Below are positions 51,369 to 52,787 of a stretch of DNA of 52,787 nt, in pieces (the first letter of the stretch is position 1; each line of letters begins with the position of its first letter). The position numbers and the translations under genes were made by a program. This DNA comes from Lachnospiraceae bacterium (GTDB lineage: Bacteria; Bacillota; Clostridia; Lachnospirales; Lachnospiraceae): NCBI GenBank assembly GCA_910575835.1, contig CAJTGB010000029.1, forward strand, positions 5,902 to 58,688, read 5' to 3'. Below the pieces are notes generated by a model. That model searched no databases. It was not told the DNA's origin and was given only the letters and a program-made list of their open reading frames with translations.

Positions 51369-51929
51369 ATGCGTATAGGAAATAACAATCAGGGAATCTG
51401 GCAGCTCTTATCAAGGATGAATGGCGGAAAGGTAAACACAAATATGCCTTTCGCCGGGGCAAGGCGTTCCAGTGCAGGTGGCAGGAATACGCTGGAGGAT
51501 CTGCTTACCGGGCATTACAAAAATTCGCATGGCGTGGAAGGTATGGTGATAACAAAGGGCAGCAACCGGAAAAGGATCATGCCTGTGTCAGACGAGATGA
51601 AGCAGTTTGTCTATAACGATGTGAAGGATGCGTTTTATAAGTATAACGGTATGTCGGGCGATAACGAGGCAGAGCAGAAAAGATATAGTGCGGACATAAA
51701 TGATTACCTGAAAACGGTAAAGAAGGAAGACCGTTCTGCCACCTCTTGGACTTTGGGGCAGATGAAGGTGAATTTTGCGAACAAGGTAGCCAGTGCCGTA
51801 AAGGAGAAAGTACCCGGCTGGACATATGGCAAGCCGATTCCGTCTGATGTGCTGGATGAGATTTTTGCGGATGAAGGTATCATATCAACGGTATCAGGAG
51901 AGGCAAAAGGGCTGGATATACAGATATAA
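51369..51929 (+). CDS. Gene F: array protein of unknown function
   Basis: The protein is 186 residues, ATG behind AGAAGGAGGAATTTTATC, only 16 bases after the shifted stop of gene E and without its own leader. This supports co-translation with E. N-terminus MRIGNNNQGIWQLLSRMNGG, no signal peptide. A basic segment (RKRIMPVSDEMKQFVYNDVK) and a globular helical part (GQMKVNFANKVASAVKEKVP) follow. It may be DUF3879-like, low certainty. Confidence 0.78.
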   Translation: MRIGNNNQGIWQLLSRMNGGKVNTNMPFAGARRSSAGGRNTLEDLLTGHYKNSHGVEGMVITKGSNRKRIMPVSDEMKQFVYNDVKDAFYKYNGMSGDNEAEQKRYSADINDYLKTVKKEDRSATSWTLGQMKVNFANKVASAVKEKVPGWTYGKPIPSDVLDEIFADEGIISTVSGEAKGLDIQI

Positions 51930-51944
51930 TCCTTACACCCTATT

Positions 51945-52048
51945 CCGCAGAGACGCATAAACCTCTGCCTCTGCGGTCTGCCCGGAGGCGAGGGGCGGAT
52001 GTAGGTGATAAGAGAAATGAACCGCTCGGACTTATTACGAGGGAGCGG
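51945..52048 (+). ncRNA. Leader motif, copy R5 (before the lipoprotein gene)
   Basis: A 5' stem CCGCAGAG/CTCTGCGG (51945-51952, 51969-51976) follows the same TTACACCCTATT seen in R2. The mini-ORF position holds ATG-TAG (51999-52004). Hairpin 1 is CCGCTC/GAGCGG (52022-52027, 52043-52048) with loop GGACTTATTACGAGG: a U-A to C-G double change against R2/R3. Hairpin 2 is degraded (GCGGCTCTGATCGATTAAAG). Confidence 0.6.
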
Positions 52049-52093
52049 ATGCGGCTCTGATCGATTAAAGATATAGAGGAATGGAGAGGCATT

Positions 52094-52510
52094 ATGAAAA
52101 AATATTTAACCTTATTTTGTATGTTAATAATAGGTACACTTAATATTGGCGGTTGCGGCAGAGCAGAGGCGGATTTTGAGACATCCGTATTTAAGATTTC
52201 TGATGATATAACCAAAGTTGATGTTGAACATTATGTCAGCGGAGAAATAGCGCAATGGGCGGTAGAAGGAGCTGGGGTTGATGATTTGAGGAATTGGTTT
52301 AATGGTTTGGAATATACCCTTTTTGAGTATGAAGAAGGTGAATCTCCCGGAGATGGCGATGGTGGTGAATTTTATAGTTTTACCTTTGCTGAAGAAGATA
52401 ATTCAGAATTTTCTTATGTCATTAACGGACCAGAAGACTGTTATCTTTTGATAGAAGGGCGTTGGTATTTGGTTAAGAATCCGTTAGAACCACCTATCAG
52501 CGATAAATAA
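52094..52510 (+). CDS. Gene G: small lipoprotein
   Basis: The protein is 138 residues from ATG 52094 after AATGGAGAGGCATT. The N-terminus is a lipoprotein signal (KKYLTLFCMLIIGTLNIGGC), with the lipobox cysteine at about residue 21. The mature part is acidic (D/E-rich) with tyrosine and tryptophan patches (SFTFAEEDNSEFSYVINGPE). It is the only array product with a recognisable export signal. No domain name assigned. It would sit on the outer face of the membrane. Confidence 0.82.
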   Translation: MKKYLTLFCMLIIGTLNIGGCGRAEADFETSVFKISDDITKVDVEHYVSGEIAQWAVEGAGVDDLRNWFNGLEYTLFEYEEGESPGDGDGGEFYSFTFAEEDNSEFSYVINGPEDCYLLIEGRWYLVKNPLEPPISDK

Positions 52511-52573
52511 AATGTGGTTGTAAAATACTCGGACATCCTCGGTTTTCCAACAAAATAGTAGGGAGGTTTTGAA

Positions 52574-52687
52574 ATGGATATTACAGGAATAGCAAAAAGC
52601 CATCAGGCGGGCATCCAAAAGACAGGAAAGAAATCATCCAAGAAAGACTGGAAACTGTCTGATTGTAGTGGTCAAGCATTTTTGTAA
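52574..52687 (+). pseudogene. Gene H: array gene cut short by an insertion element
   Basis: ATG 52574 behind GGGAGGTTTTGAA encodes MDITGIAKSHQAGIQKTGKK and a further ~12 array-like residues, resembling the N-termini of the array proteins. From ~52664 the sequence changes to the apparent insertion-sequence end, and the frame stops at 52687 after only 37 residues. A vestigial leader (TACTCGGACATCC, ~52535) lies upstream. Confidence 0.6.
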
Positions 52688-52787
52688 CATTTGTGGCTAA
52701 AAATTTATTGGATTGTTGCCTGGAATCTATCGGGGCTGTCAGCTTTTATCAATGGTGCTTCGCACCGCTGCGCGGCCGTGCCATTGA
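52664..52787. mobile_element. Left end of a probable insertion sequence, family undetermined
   Basis: The coding sequence of gene H ends at TGTAGTGGTCAAGC, which has the look of an IS terminal repeat. About 65 bases on, TATCAATGG and CCATTGA (window end) begin a long hairpin around a GC-rich centre. No transposase is visible before the window ends, so the family cannot be settled. Confidence 0.45.

Noticed and set aside
52688..52787. Assignment of the terminal element to a named IS family
   Set aside because: Only the end and part of a hairpin are visible and no transposase is present, so a family name would be a guess.

Overview
The window reads as DNA from a gut-type Clostridia, most likely Lachnospiraceae (Bacillota). 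The basis is gene content: a Tn1549/CTn-type integrative conjugative element (ICE) with Maff2, CD1112-type VirB6/TrbL, PrgI, VirB4, a CD1108-type M23/NlpC hydrolase, DUF4315/DUF4366 proteins, TopB, MobC and a MobA/VirD2-type relaxase. TTG/GTG starts behind strong AGGAGG sites fit as well. No rRNA, tRNA or CRISPR array was seen.

Left edge (1-4.8 kb). The 3' part of a large serine recombinase is followed by a very AT-rich, 988-residue SIR2-domain protein resembling anti-phage defence-associated sirtuins, then a terminator. This insert abuts the last ~88 codons of a VirD4/TraG-type coupling protein gene. It therefore looks like a small recombinase-plus-defence island that split the ICE's coupling-protein gene; the left half would lie outside the window.

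ICE backbone (4.8-34.8 kb). The mating-channel genes run left to right. maff2 is split by a compact ORF-less group I intron. SpoVG, an MT-A70 methylase, PrgI, VirB4 and the cell-wall hydrolase follow. An intergenic array of six 19-bp iterons precedes DUF4315, DUF4366 and a 1651-residue protein that appears to join a thioester/Cna-B surface adhesin, its sorting signal and a class B sortase. Then come a nucleotide module (MazG/Nmad-like, ThyX-like, dUTPase), an XRE repressor facing a clear promoter/operator, SLOG, DUF3789, DUF5688, topoisomerase III, several small ICE proteins, MobC, DUF3849 and the relaxase. At least six unrelated ICE proteins share a C-terminal tail (K/R-P-S-V/L ... Q/R-E-R).

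Accessory region (34.8-42.8 kb). This holds a paired-hairpin intergenic region (oriT candidate), a gene interrupted by one amber codon, a DUF4209-like protein with a HEPN-type RNxxAH motif, a decayed and an intact HxlR regulator flanking a cluster of inverted 14-mers, and regulator/enzyme genes (YbhB-like, XRE-cupin, MBL-fold, AraC, cupin).

Right region (43.0-52.8 kb). A LytTR response regulator and GHKL histidine kinase of the peptide-quorum-sensing type lead a run of small, signal-less proteins of unknown function. The block [kinase 3' half - gene A - two-hairpin leader - coiled-coil gene] occurs twice, the second time with an N-terminally truncated kinase behind a Com-like zinc-ribbon gene. 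Five of the downstream genes are preceded by the same two-hairpin RNA motif, whose first stem shows compensatory changes. Some leaders carry a 7-codon mini-ORF that looks like a scar of gene A. The array ends in a lipoprotein and a gene truncated by what looks like an insertion-sequence end. This modular array is the best candidate here for an undescribed system.
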